Source of the DNA: JAIBJN01 sp963748205
GTDB taxonomy: Bacteria; Actinomycetota; Thermoleophilia; Gaiellales; Gaiellaceae
Assembly: GCA_963748205.1 (NCBI GenBank)
Contig: CAVVIB010000012.1
Coordinates: 99,004 to 163,003, forward strand
DNA: 64,000 bases
Reading direction: 5' to 3'
Part shown: positions 42,992 through 52,771 of the stretch, piece by piece
Layout: each line of letters begins with the position of its first letter
How positions within the stretch are numbered: the stretch's first letter is position 1
Position numbers and translations under genes: made by a program
The notes under the pieces: generated by a model
The model's input: the letters and a program-made list of their open reading frames with translations, nothing else
What the model was told of the DNA's origin: nothing
Databases searched by the model: none

Positions 42992-43288
42992 ATGGGAACG
43001 CGAGCGACCCCCTCCCGCGGGTACTCCGCGACCAAGGAGCAGCTCATCGCCAGGCTGCGCCGGATCGAGGGCCAGGTGCGCGGCGTGCAGAAGATGGTCG
43101 AGGAAGACCGCTACTGCATCGACGTCGTCACGCAGATCTCGGCGATCGAGGGCGCGCTCGAGAAGGTCGCCCTCGGGCTCCTCGACGAGCACGCACGCCA
43201 CTGCGTGATGACGGCCGAAGACGGGACGCGCGAGGAGCGCACCGAGGAGCTCGTCGCCGCCTTCGGGCGGCTCATGGGCCGTTCCTAG
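42992..43288 (+). CDS. csoR: Copper-sensing repressor CsoR
   Basis: 98 residues, DUF156/CsoR family, all-helical. QLIARLRRIEGQVRGVQKMVEEDRYCIDVVTQISAIEGALEKVALGLLDEHARHCV contains the three Cu(I) ligands: Cys in RYC, then His and Cys in EHARHC. This marks a copper rather than a nickel sensor. ATG at 42992 is taken; an in-frame ATG at 42968 inside the operator is less likely. Confidence 0.92.
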   Translation: MGTRATPSRGYSATKEQLIARLRRIEGQVRGVQKMVEEDRYCIDVVTQISAIEGALEKVALGLLDEHARHCVMTAEDGTREERTEELVAAFGRLMGRS

Positions 43289-43312
43289 GTTCTCGGCGCC
43301 TATAGCTGGTGG

Positions 43313-43612
43313 GTGAACTACGACGGCACGAGCGTCGGGCTTCGCGGCGGGCGCTGGTCGTACTTCGGCGACCAGGTCGTCTTCTTCGATCTCGCGCGGA
43401 CGCGCTTCGTCCCCGGCGTCGAGGTCACGGGCAGGGTGCGCTGGGGCTACCGCGCCGCGGGCAAGGTGCGGGCCGACGTGGAGGTCAGCGGGCCGGGCGG
43501 TCTGAGCGGGAAGCTGGTTCTCCGCTGGTCGGGCCGCGAGCAGAACGCCGTCGCCGTGCTCACGGGCGAGGTGGGCGGCCGCGCGCTGCGGGCGACCATG
43601 CCTGCTCCCTAG
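43313..43612 (+). CDS. Beta-rich hypothetical protein, possibly a C-terminal fragment
   Basis: 99 residues from a GTG: MNYDGTSVGLRGGRWSYFGDQ, then VEVTGRVRWGYRAAGKVRADVEVSGPGG and LTGEVGGRALRATMPAP. It is strongly beta-stranded and looks like the C-terminal beta domain of a secreted protein. The open frame extends upstream to the csoR stop (GAYSWW before the GTG) without another start, so it may be a truncated remnant or have an overlooked start. Confidence 0.5.
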   Translation: MNYDGTSVGLRGGRWSYFGDQVVFFDLARTRFVPGVEVTGRVRWGYRAAGKVRADVEVSGPGGLSGKLVLRWSGREQNAVAVLTGEVGGRALRATMPAP

Positions 43613-43747
43613 GAGCGTTTATCGCGTCGGCGGCGGCGCCGGCAAGCGACCGAGCGATCCGCCCTTCGATCGAGTGAGATGATGCACCGGCGCCGGCGTG
43701 GCGTGCGATGCACAAGGAGCCAGGTGTGACTAAAGGAGAGAGCAAGC

Positions 43748-46127
43748 ATGAACGATGTGTCCCGGGCCGTCCTGCCCATTCCCGACCGACACACGGTCGG
43801 CCTGACCACCTACGACGCGAAGGACCCGGCAACGACCTTCCCTCCGATCGAGCCGCTGCGGCCGCCCGAGGGCGCGCCCAACGTTCTCGTCATCCTGATC
43901 GACGACGTCGGGTTCGGCGCCTCGAGCGCCTTCGGCGGCCCGATGCAACACGCCGAACTTCGAGCGCCTGGCGGAGAACGGGCTCAAGTACACGCGCTTC
44001 CACACGACCGCGCTCTGCTCGCCTACGCGCCCGGCGCTCCTGACCGGCCGCAACCACCACGCGGTCGGCATGGGCGGCATCACCGAGATCGCCACGTCCG
44101 CGCCCGGCTACAACTCCGTCCGGCCGAAGTCGGCGCGCCGCTCGCGGAGACCCTGAAGCTGAACGGCTACTCGACGGCGCAGTTCGGCAAGTGCCACGAG
44201 GTGCCGGTGTGGGAGACGAGCCCGGTGGGCCCGTTCGACTCCTGGCCGTCGGGCGGCGGCGGCTTCGAGCACTTCTACGGCTTCATCGGCGGCGAGACCA
44301 ACCAGTACTACCCGGCCATCTACCAGGACACGATCCCGGTCGAGCCCGAGAAGACCGCCGGAGGAGGGCTACCACTTCACGGAGGACATGACCGACCAGG
44401 CGATCGACTGGATGCGCCAGCAGAAGGCGCTCATGCCGGACAAGCCGTTCTTCATCTACTACGCGCCGGGAGCGACGCACGCGCCGCACCACGTCCCGCC
44501 CGAGTGGTCGGACAAGTACAAGGGCACGTTCGACCAGGGCTGGGACGCGCTGCGCGAGCGAGACGTTCGCGCAGCAGAAGGAGCTCGGCGTCATCCCCGA
44601 GGACGCGGAGCTGACGCGCGCGCCACGAGGAGATCCCCGGCCTGGGACGAGATGCCCGACGACATGAAGCCCGTCTTCGCGCGGCAGATGGAGGTGTACG
44701 CGGGCTTCCTCGAGCACACCGACCACCACGTCGGGCGGCTGCTCGACGCGCTCGAGGACCTCGAGCGTGCTCGACGAACACGCTCGATCTACGTGATCGT
44801 CGGCGACAACGGCGCCTCGGCCGAGGGCACGCTGAACGGCTGCTTCAACGAGATGGTCGACCTCAACGGCGCGTTCGGCGCTCGAGACGCCGGAGTTCAT
44901 GACCGAGCGCATCGACGACTTCGGCGGCCCCGAGGCGTACAACCACTACGCGGTCGGCTGGGCGCACGCGATGGACACGCCCTACCAGTGGACGAAGCAG
45001 ATCGCCTCGCACTGGGGCGGGACGCGCAACGGCACGATCGTCCACTGGCCCGAAGGGGATCAAGGCCAAGGGCGAGGTCCGCTAACCAGTTCCACCACGT
45101 GATCGACGTGGCGGCGACCGTCCTCGACGCCGCCGGCCTGCCGGAGCCGACGTTCGTCCACGGCATCCAGCAGATGCCGCTCCACGGGCGTGAGATGGCC
45201 TACTCGTTCGACGACGCCGACGCCGACGGAGCGGCGCGAGACCCAGTACTTCGAGATGTTCTGCAACCGCGGCATCTACCACCAGGGCTGGACCGCCGTC
45301 ACCCGGCACAGGATTCCCTGGGTGATGGCCGGCGGCGAGAAGCCGGCGTTCGACGACGACGTCTGGGAGCTCTACGACCCGAAACGACTGGACGCAGGCC
45401 CACGACCTCGCGACAGGAGCAGCCCGACAAGCTCGCCGAGCTGCAGCGGCTCTTCCTGATCGAGGCCGGCAAGTACAACGTCCTTCCGCTCGACGACCGG
45501 CGTCTTCGAGCGCTTCAACCCCGACCTCGCCGGGCGGCCGCAGCTGGTCAAGGGCGACCAGCAGCTGCTCTTCGGCTCCATGGGCCGCCTCTCCGAGAAC
45601 TCGGTCGTGGTCGTGAAGAACAAGTCACACGCCGTGACGGCCGAGATCGTCGTCCCGGACGAGCGGTGCGGAGGGCACGATCATCGCCCAGGGAGGCGCC
45701 TTCGGCGGCTGGACGCTGTACGCGCACGAGGGCAAGCCGGCGTACTGCTACAACCTCTTCGGGCTGCAGCAGTTCAAGGTGCACGGGGAGGCGCGATCTC
45801 TGCCGGGGAGCACCAGGTCCGCGTCGAGTTCGCCTACGACGGCGGCGGGCTCGGCAAGGGCGGGACGGCCACCCTGTACCTCGACGGCGACAAGGTCGGC
45901 GAGGGCCGGGTCGAGGCGACCGTGCCCATGGTCGTTCTCCGCCGACGAGACAACCGACATCGGCTCGGACACCGCCACCCCCGTCACCGACGACCTGCAC
46001 GAGGGCAAGACGCAGTTCACGGGCCGAGTGCGCTGGGTGCAGATCGACCTCGGCAGACGACGCCGAGGACGCCGACCACCAGATCTCGACGGAGGAGCGC
46101 TTCCGGATCGCGATGGCGCGACAGTAG
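43748..46127 (+). CDS. Arylsulfatase, reading frame broken about 20 times
   Basis: Joining all pieces gives about 787 residues of a type I sulfatase. VLIDDVGFGASS carries the metal Asp pair and TTALCSPTR the signature; its Cys (TGC at 44016-44018) is the residue oxidised to formylglycine. LAETLKLNGYSTAQFGKCHE, GFIGGETNQYYP, IYVIVGDNGASAEG and a complete C-terminal domain with SADETTDIGSDTATPVTDDL follow. Between the breaks the protein is conserved, with no missense scars. Eighteen breaks look like single extra bases and two like missing bases (near 44128 and 45795). An AAAGGAG site precedes the ATG. The activating enzyme is encoded convergently. Confidence 0.85.
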
Positions 46128-46140
46128 GCGCCTGGCCGAT

Positions 46141-47028
46141 CTAGCCGCGGACGATGCAGCGGAAGCCGATGTGTCCCGTGGCGGTGTCCACCGCCTCGCC
46201 CTGGCGCGCAGCCGGGCGGTAGCGGAGGCAGTAGTTCGGCGCGCAGAGGTGCGAGCCGCCCTTGATCACGCGCCGGGGGAACGTCTCACCGGGCAGGACA
46301 GAAGGCGCGCAGCAGGCGGGCGCGTCCGGGTCGTGGCCGGCCGTGAAGAAGTCGGTCGTCCACTCCCAGACGTTGCCGGTCATGTCGTAGAGCCCGTAGC
46401 CGTTCGGCTCGAAGCTTCCCACCGGCGAGGTGCCCTCGTGGCCGTCGAGCTTGAGGTTCTGCCAGGGGAACTCGCCCTGCCACGTGTTCGCCGCGGGCTG
46501 CTCCGTCGGGGAAGTGCTCGTCGCCCCACGCGAAGGGCTGTCCCTCGAGGCCGCCGCGGGCTGCGTACTCCCACTCGGCCTCGGTCGGGAGCTCCTTGCC
46601 CGCCCAGGCGGCGTAGGCCTCGGCGTCCTCGAAGGCGACCTGGACGACCGGGTGGCGGTCGCGTCCGTTGATCGTCGTACCGGGCCCGCCGGGACGCTTC
46701 CAGTAGGCGCCGGGCACGTACTCCCACCAGTTGCGATAGTCGTCGAGCGGCACCGGGCCGTTCCGTCTTGCCGGAAGACGAGCGCGCCGGGGACGAGCAG
46801 GTCCGGGTCGGCGTCCGGGTAGTCGGCAGGGTCGAGCGGGCGCTCGGCGAGCGTCACGTACCCGGTCTCGCGGACGAAGCGGCGGAAGTCCGCGGCGGTG
46901 ACGGCGTGCTCGTCCATCCAGAACCCCTCGACCGCGACGCGGCGCACCGGGCGCTCCTCGGGGTAGAACTCCTCCGAGCCCATCAGGAACTCCCCGGCGG
47001 GAATCTGGACCATGCCGTCGGTGGGCAT
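46141..47028 (-). CDS. Formylglycine-generating enzyme (sulfatase-modifying factor), two compensating frame breaks
   Basis: About 295 residues. MVQIPAGEFLMGSEEFYPEERPVRRV is the standard FGE start, then WMDEHAVTAADFRRFVRETGY and GKELPTEAEWEYAARGG (middle, in another frame), YDMTGNVWEWTTD and VIKGGSHLCAPNYCLRYRPAARQ. The last segment holds both catalytic cysteines (C-APNY-C), so it is copper-dependent FGE rather than a catalytically dead paralogue. One base is missing near 46765 and one extra near 46508. It should convert the Cys of the neighbouring arylsulfatase to formylglycine. Confidence 0.9.
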   Translation of the reverse strand: MPTDGMVQIPAGEFLMGSEEFYPEERPVRRVAVEGFWMDEHAVTAADFRRFVRETGYVTLAERPLDPADYPDADPDLLVPGALVFRQDGTARCRSTTIATGGSTCPAPTGSVPAGPVRRSTDATATRSSRSPSRTPRPTPPGRARSSRPRPSGSTQPAAASRDSPSRGATSTSPTEQPAANTWQGEFPWQNLKLDGHEGTSPVGSFEPNGYGLYDMTGNVWEWTTDFFTAGHDPDAPACCAPSVLPGETFPRRVIKGGSHLCAPNYCLRYRPAARQGEAVDTATGHIGFRCIVRG

Positions 47029-47057
47029 GCCCCGACTCTAGAGGCCGAGCGAGCGCG

Positions 47058-49432
47058 CTAGCGGAGGACGCGCCAGGTGTCGACCGCTGCGAGGGAATCC
47101 ATGTTCCCCGCGGGGTCGATCGCCCGGACGCGGAAGGTGTGCATGCCCACGCCGAGGCCCCGGTAGGTCTTCGGCGAGGCGCACGAGGTCCAGGGCCCGC
47201 TCATGTGGCGGCACTGGAACTTCGAGCCGGCCTCGGTCGACGTGAAGCGGAAGGTGGCCGTGCGCGAGCGCGTGTTCGCGGGCGGGCGTGACGTGATGGT
47301 CGTGTTCGGCCGGGTGAGGTCGACGATCCACGTCGCCACAGCAGGGGTCGGGTCGGCCGTCGCGCCGGCGTCGACGGCGGTGACTTCGAACGTATGGGGC
47401 CCCTCGGTCAGCGGGCCCGACAGCGCGACCGCCGACGTGCAGGGCCCGGCGCCGCCGTTGTCGAGCTCGCACGTGAACGTGTCGCCGCCGGGCTCGTTCG
47501 AGCTGAAGGCGAACGTCGCGCTGGTCTGGTTGGTCTTCGCGGGCGGCCGCTGGGTGAAGAAGCCGTTGGGCGGCGCGCCGTCGGCGACGGAGTTGAGCGC
47601 GTCGAAGAGCTGGAGGCGGCCGTTGGTGAGCACCTCGAGGTCCGGGCTCGTGTCGACCGTGCGAGGAGCGCGGTCTTGAGCTGCGCGACAGTCAGCGCGG
47701 GATTGCGCGCCAGGAGCAGCGCCGCCGCGCCTGCGACGTGCGGGGTGGCCATCGAGGTCCCGTCGAGCGACTGGTACGTCCCGCCGGAGGCGGCGAGGCA
47801 CTTCATGCTCAGGTTGTCGAGGTAGACGCCGTCGGCCGTGATCGTCGGGTCGCTGAAGAGCCAGAAGCGGAGCGTGATGCCGGTGCGCCCGTCGAACGAC
47901 GAGAAGTCGCTCGACTCGCTCACGAACGAGCCCGAGGTCGAGCCCGACCAGCCGTCGATCGGCGTCGAGGCGAAGGTCGTCAGGCCTGCGTTGATCTGGA
48001 AGCCGTCGACGCCCGACTCGGTCGAGAGCCGCATGTCGTAGGAGAGACGGCAACCGCGCTTGCCCGCCAGGCTGAACTTGTTCATCCGGCGGATCGACGT
48101 CTGGGTGTTGTTGCTGTAGCTCCCGGAGGGCGAGTCCGCGAGGCTGAAGGAGCCCGACTTCCGCGTTCCGGAGCGGTTCCAGAGCTTCGAGCCGGAGGTG
48201 ATCAGGCGGCCGTTCCAACGCGAGTTGAACGCGGCCGTCGTGCCCTCGAAGCCGTCGGGCCAGCCCGGAAGCGGCGCCGAGTAGAGCTGCTGGGCGCTCC
48301 AGATGTCGGTGCCGGGCGCGGCCAGGTGCACGGCCGTGTCGCCGCGGTTCGAGAAGCTGGCGAGGGCGCCGTTCTCCTGCGTGGCGGCGACGCAGAGGAT
48401 GTTCGTCGCATCGGCGCCGCCCGTGGCTGCAGAGCGGTGGTATTCGCACGGGAACGAGTTGTGGTCGTCGTCGTTGAGCTCGAGGACGGCGCCGTCGTTC
48501 CCGGCGGCGAAGACGAAGAGCGTGTTCGCGCACGCGCCCGACTTGATCGCGTTTGCGACGCCGCTCGAGAACCCGGGCCCGCCGAAGCTGCCGTTGACGA
48601 CGTCGGCGCCGTTCTGGCACGCGTAGTTGATCGCCTGAGTGATGTCGGCGTCCGTCAGGCCTCCGGCGCCGTTGGCGGCGCGGAGCGGCATGATCGACAC
48701 GTTCCAGTTGACGCCGGTGATGCCGAGGCTGTTGTTGCCGACCGCGCCGATCGTCCCCGCGACGTGCGTACCGTGCCCGTTGAAGTCGAGCGGCGTGTTG
48801 TCCTCCTGCACGAAGTCCCAGCCGCGCGTGTCGTCGACCCTGCCGTTCCCGTCGTTGTCGCCTCCGCCTGCCGGGTCGTCGTTGATCCAGATGTTCCCGG
48901 CCAGGTCCGGGTGCGAGTAGGCGACGCCGCTGTCGATGACGGCGACGATGACGTCCGGGCTGCCGGTGTTCAGGTCCCAGGCCTCGGGCGCGTCGATGTC
49001 GTTGTCGGCGACCTGGTTGAGGCCCCACAGGTCGGCGAAGCGCGGGTCGTTCGGAGTCGTGGCGGTCAGGTGCCTGACGTAGTTCGGCTCGGCGTACTCG
49101 ACCGAGGGATCGTTCTCGAAGGACTGGGCGGTCGCCGTGACGGAGGCGCCCTCGGGAACCTTGACGAGCGAGAGGCCCTTCTGGCCGAGGCTCTGCAGGA
49201 CGATCGCGCCGCGGGTGCGCAGCGCGCTCGACCGCGCGGCGGTCGAGGCGCCGCTGCGGAACTGGACGATGACCTCGCCGGGGACGTAGGCCTGGTTGAG
49301 CATGCCGCCGCTGCGCTGCAGCGGTGCGTTCTCGACGTCCACCGCGGGCTTGTCGGCCCCGGCGCCGGGCGCAGCGAGAATCAGGGCGCCGGCGAGCACG
49401 AGCACCGACGGCCGAAGGAAACGAGACCCCAT
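47058..49432 (-). CDS. Secreted subtilisin-like serine protease (one frame break)
   Basis: About 791 residues. Signal peptide (1-27), inhibitor-I9-like propeptide (GEVIVQFRSGASTAARSSAL..., to about 125), then the S8 catalytic domain. Asp in VIAVIDSGVAYSHPD-type context near 160, His in NGHGTHVAGT near 217, oxyanion Asn in FAAGND near 307, Ser in DGTSMATPHVAG near 558. A 180-190-residue beta-rich insertion (about 365-545) lies between the Asn and the Ser, with features of a jelly-roll domain. Two fibronectin/Ig-like domains with Cys pairs close the protein. One base is missing near 47662. Confidence 0.9.
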
Positions 49433-49496
49433 CGAACTTGATATCGAGGGAAGGCGCCGGGGGCGCGATCACTCGTACGAGTGACTAGCGGAGTCC

Positions 49497-49964
49497 TTAC
49501 ACCTCGTCGCGCTGCTCGTTGCGCACGGCGGCGTCCAGGACCTCGCGCACGTGCGTGGGCTGCATCAGCGCCTTGAACTCGAGCGCGCCGCCCTCGGAGC
49601 CGGCCGTGTCGATGTCGAGGCGGCCGACGCCGAACATGCGGTCGAAGAGCGACTGGCGCAGCGTCACGTCCTGCACGCGCTCGAGGCGTGCCGTCTGCTC
49701 GTTCACGGAGACGAGCCCGTGGCGGACGAAGACGCGGCGGTTCGTGATCGTGTACTTCCACCTGATCGTCTCGAGGAGCGTCCAGGCGACCACGACGACG
49801 GCGATCACGACGAAGACGATCAGCGCCGTGCTCGTCGCCAGGCCGGCCCATAACGCGATGACGAGGAAGGCGATCGCGAGGAGCGCACCGGGGATGACGA
49901 TGGCCATCCGCCCCCTCCAGGACGGCCTGCCCGTCCAGATCACGCGCTCTTCCTCGGCTGCCAC
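49497..49964 (-). CDS. PH-domain (bPH2/DUF304) membrane protein
   Basis: 155 residues. EERVIWTGRPSWRGRM, two membrane helices (about 20-60), then a bacterial PH domain: IRWKYTITNRRVFVRHGLVSVNEQTARLERVQDVTLRQSLFDRMFGVGRLDIDTAG. The RVQDV and FGVGxLxIxTAG elements are typical. Proteins of this kind are uncharacterised envelope proteins. Confidence 0.88.
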   Translation of the reverse strand: MAAEEERVIWTGRPSWRGRMAIVIPGALLAIAFLVIALWAGLATSTALIVFVVIAVVVVAWTLLETIRWKYTITNRRVFVRHGLVSVNEQTARLERVQDVTLRQSLFDRMFGVGRLDIDTAGSEGGALEFKALMQPTHVREVLDAAVRNEQRDEV

Positions 49965-50114
49965 GAGGCGACCGTATCAGGCCTCCCGGCCGCGCTCGGC
50001 CCCGTGGGGGTAACCGCACCGCTAGACGCAGGCTGGCCGCATTTCTGCTCCACGGCGCCGGTGGGACAGTGAGGCCCTGCTCACGACGCTTCCCTTGATT
50101 CGGAGGAATTCTCG

Positions 50115-51512
50115 ATGACCCCCACCACGTTTTCGATCCATGAGGAGACAACCCGCGACGGCCTTCTCCGCGACCTGCTCGACGGCGAGGTCATCCTTCC
50201 GGCCGATCCCGAATGGGATGCCGCTCGCTCGGCCTGGAACCTCGCCGCCGACCAGCACCCGGTCGCGGTCGTCTTCGCCGAGTCCGCCGCCGACGTCGTC
50301 GCCGTCGTCGACTACGCGCGCCGCCGCGGCCTCCGGGTGACCACGCAGGGCACGGGCCACTTCGCCGCCACGCTCGACTCCTTCGACGACACGATCCTGA
50401 TCCGCACGTGCCGCATGCGCGGGCTCCAGATCGACCCCGAGACCCAGACCGCGCGCGCCGAGGCCGGCGTGCTGTGGGAGGAGGTCTCCCTCGCCGCGGC
50501 CGAGCACGGCCTCGCGGGCCTCGCCGGCTCGTCGCCGGACGTCGGCGTCGTCGGCTACACGCTCGGCGGCGGCATGGGCTGGCTCGCCCGCCGCTACGGC
50601 CTGGCCGCGAACAGCGTCACGGCCGTCGAGCTCGTGACCGCCGACGGCGAGCTCGTCCGCGCCGACCGCGACAACGAGCCCGAGCTCTTCTGGGCGATCC
50701 GCGGCGGCGGCGGGAGCTTCGGCATCGTCACCGCGATCGAGTTCACCCTCTACCCGGTTCCCGAGGTGTACGCGGGCGTCCTCTTCTTCCCGGCCGAGCG
50801 CGCCTCCGAGGTGCTGAAGGCCTGGCGCGAGTGGGTCGACGGCACGCCGAATGAGGTCACCTCCGTCGGCCGCCTTATGTCCTTCCCGCCGATCCCGCAG
50901 GTGCCCGAGCCGCTGAGGGGCAACTCGTTCGTCCTCGTCGAGGCGACGTACATCGGCGACGAGGCCGACGGCGCCGCGCTCATCCAGCCGCTTCGCGAGC
51001 TGGGCCCGGCGATGGACACCTTCGCCACGATTCCGGTCGAGGAGCTTCGCCACCTGCATATGGATCCCCCGGAGCCGGTGCCAGGCGCCGGCGACGGCAT
51101 GAACCTGGCAGACCTGACGCCCGAGGCGATCGACGCCCTCGTCGAGGTCGCGGGCGCCGGCTCGGGCTCGCCGCTCCTCAGCGTCGAGATCCGCCAGCTC
51201 GGCGGCGTCCTGGCCGAGCCCTCTCCCGAGCAGGGCGCCGTCGGCACGTTCGACGCCGGGTTCGCGATGTTCGGCGTCGGGATGGCGCTGGACGCCGAGA
51301 TGAAGGAGGCCGTCGAGGCCTACGCGGCCAAGGTCAAGGCCACGCTCGCACCCTGGGAGGCCGACCGCGGGTACTTCAACTTCGCCGACCGCCCCCAGGA
51401 CGGCGAGGGGCTCTACCCGTCGGAGACCTACCGCCGCCTGGCGGAGATCAAGGCCGACGTCGACCCCAGTGAGCTCTTCCGGGCGACGCATCCGATCCGC
51501 CCGGCCTCCTGA
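50115..51512 (+). CDS. FAD-linked oxidase, berberine-bridge/vanillyl-alcohol oxidase family
   Basis: 465 residues. FAD_binding_4 domain: VAVVFAESAADVVAVVDYARRRGLRVTTQGTGHFA and TARAEAGVLWEEVSLAAAEHGLAGLAGSSPDVGVVGYTLGGGMGWLARRYGL. Here the His of QGTGHFA may be the flavin attachment residue. A BBE tail follows (RGYFNFADRPQDGEGLYPSETYRRLAEIKADVDPSELFRATHPI). No signal peptide. The substrate is unknown. A strong terminator follows. Confidence 0.92.
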   Translation: MTPTTFSIHEETTRDGLLRDLLDGEVILPADPEWDAARSAWNLAADQHPVAVVFAESAADVVAVVDYARRRGLRVTTQGTGHFAATLDSFDDTILIRTCRMRGLQIDPETQTARAEAGVLWEEVSLAAAEHGLAGLAGSSPDVGVVGYTLGGGMGWLARRYGLAANSVTAVELVTADGELVRADRDNEPELFWAIRGGGGSFGIVTAIEFTLYPVPEVYAGVLFFPAERASEVLKAWREWVDGTPNEVTSVGRLMSFPPIPQVPEPLRGNSFVLVEATYIGDEADGAALIQPLRELGPAMDTFATIPVEELRHLHMDPPEPVPGAGDGMNLADLTPEAIDALVEVAGAGSGSPLLSVEIRQLGGVLAEPSPEQGAVGTFDAGFAMFGVGMALDAEMKEAVEAYAAKVKATLAPWEADRGYFNFADRPQDGEGLYPSETYRRLAEIKADVDPSELFRATHPIRPAS

Positions 51513-51528
51513 TTCCTTCTCTCCCCCG

Positions 51529-51563
51529 ACAGGACAGGCCCGCGACGAGCGGGCCTGTCCTGT
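51529..51563 (+). terminator. Strong hairpin terminator
   Basis: ACAGGACAGGCCCGC, loop GACGA, GCGGGCCTGTCCTGT. The 15-bp arms are perfect. It lies 16 bases after the FAD oxidase stop and 11 bases before the next ATG. Confidence 0.8.
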
Positions 51564-51574
51564 AGAAAGCGCCG

Positions 51575-52291
51575 ATGCGCCTCACCCTCGTGCGCCACGC
51601 GACGCTCATCCTCGAGCTCGAGGGCCGTCGCATCCTCGTCGAGCCCATGCTCGACGACGCCGGCGCGCGCGACCCGGTCGAGGACACGCCACGTCGGCGG
51701 CGCAACCCGCTCGTCCCGCTTCCGTTCCCCGCCGAGGAGGTTGTGCGCGGGCTCGACGGTGTCGTCGTCACGCACCTCCACCAGGACCACTTCGACGAGA
51801 CGGGCGCACGGCTCGTCCCGCGCGACGTGCCCGTCTTCTGCCAGCCGGAGGACGCGGAGCGGCTCGCGGCGCTCGGCCTGGACGCGCGACCGGTCGAGGA
51901 GGAGCTCGACTGGGGCGGTCTCCGCATTGCCCGCACGGGCGGGCGTCACGGTGCGGAGGAGGAGGTCGCCAGGGCGCTCGCACCGGTGAGCGGCTTCGTG
52001 CTCGACGGTCTCTACATCGCGGGCGACACGGTGTGGTGCCGCGAGGTGGAGGAGGCGATCGAGCGCCACCGGCCGAAGGTCGCGGTCGTGAACGCGAGCG
52101 GCGCCCGCTTCCTCGAGTCCGGGCCGCTCGTGATGACGGCGGCGGAGGTGCGCGAGGTGGTCGCGCGGGTGCCCAAGGTCGTCGTCGTCCACCTCGAGGC
52201 GATCAATCACTGCCTGGAGTCGCGGGCGGAGATCCGTGACGCCGTGCCCGAGGCACTGGTCCCGGAGGACGGCGAGACGCTCGAGCTCTAG
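51575..52291 (+). CDS. UlaG-like metallo-beta-lactamase fold hydrolase
   Basis: 238 residues. MRLTLVRHATLILELEGRRILVEPML is a UlaG-type start, THLHQDHFDETGA has the HxHxDH metal motif, and GLYIAGDTVW and VVVVHLEAINHC supply later ligands. Stand-alone L-ascorbate-6-phosphate-lactonase-like proteins are common and mostly uncharacterised. ATG follows shortly after the upstream terminator. Confidence 0.85.
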   Translation: MRLTLVRHATLILELEGRRILVEPMLDDAGARDPVEDTPRRRRNPLVPLPFPAEEVVRGLDGVVVTHLHQDHFDETGARLVPRDVPVFCQPEDAERLAALGLDARPVEEELDWGGLRIARTGGRHGAEEEVARALAPVSGFVLDGLYIAGDTVWCREVEEAIERHRPKVAVVNASGARFLESGPLVMTAAEVREVVARVPKVVVVHLEAINHCLESRAEIRDAVPEALVPEDGETLEL

Positions 52292-52725
52292 CTTGAAGAG
52301 CTGTCGCGCTGGCGCGCTTCGATGCGCTCGAGCCGCTCGATGATCTCGCCGTGCCGCTTCTGCTCGGCCCTCTCCGTGTCCGCGTAGAACCTGCGCCGGG
52401 CGCTCTCGACGAACACCGCGGTGATGGAGGCGGTCACGACGGTGAGGAAGCCGATGCCCGTCAGCATCACGAACGCCGCGATGGTGCGGCCGATGTCGTT
52501 CTTCGGCGTGACGTCGCCGTAGCCCACGGTCGTGACCGTCTGCACCGCCCACCAGAGGCCGAGCCAGATGTTGGGGAACTCCTCGCGGTCGAGCACCCGC
52601 ATGAGCACGGCCGCTGCGATCGTGACCAGGACCGTGACCGTCGCGATCAACAGCCCGGCGCGCCGGGCTGTCATGGTCTTGCTCGTGAGCCGGTGCTGGA
52701 GCCTGGGGTGAATCGGGGCGGTCAC
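52288..52725 (-). CDS. Two-helix potassium channel (Kir/KcsA-like pore)
   Basis: 145 residues. Two membrane helices (about 25-45 and 85-110) flank the pore loop WWAVQTVTTVGYGDVTP, with the TVGYGD selectivity filter. The C-terminus is a charged coiled coil (RAEQKRHGEIIERLERIEARQR), probably for tetramer assembly. There is no RCK domain. GTG start. Its 3' end overlaps the UlaG-like gene, convergent. Confidence 0.9.
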   Translation of the reverse strand: MTAPIHPRLQHRLTSKTMTARRAGLLIATVTVLVTIAAAVLMRVLDREEFPNIWLGLWWAVQTVTTVGYGDVTPKNDIGRTIAAFVMLTGIGFLTVVTASITAVFVESARRRFYADTERAEQKRHGEIIERLERIEARQRDSSSS

Positions 52726-52771
52726 GGCCCCACTATTCGCGTGAGACCGTGACTGCCCTTCCTAAAGCGTT

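Noticed and set aside
44016..44018. The arylsulfatase as a dead pseudogene.
   Set aside because: Active-site Cys and metal ligands are intact and no residue-level decay is seen between breaks, so consensus error is at least as likely; kept as a CDS with the problem stated.
43748..46127. All inserted bases in the broken genes seem to lie exactly between codons, as if programmed.
   Set aside because: Placing an extra base at a codon boundary is always possible when two frames are joined by eye, so the pattern is produced by the method. Nothing resembling slippery sites or pseudoknots was seen.
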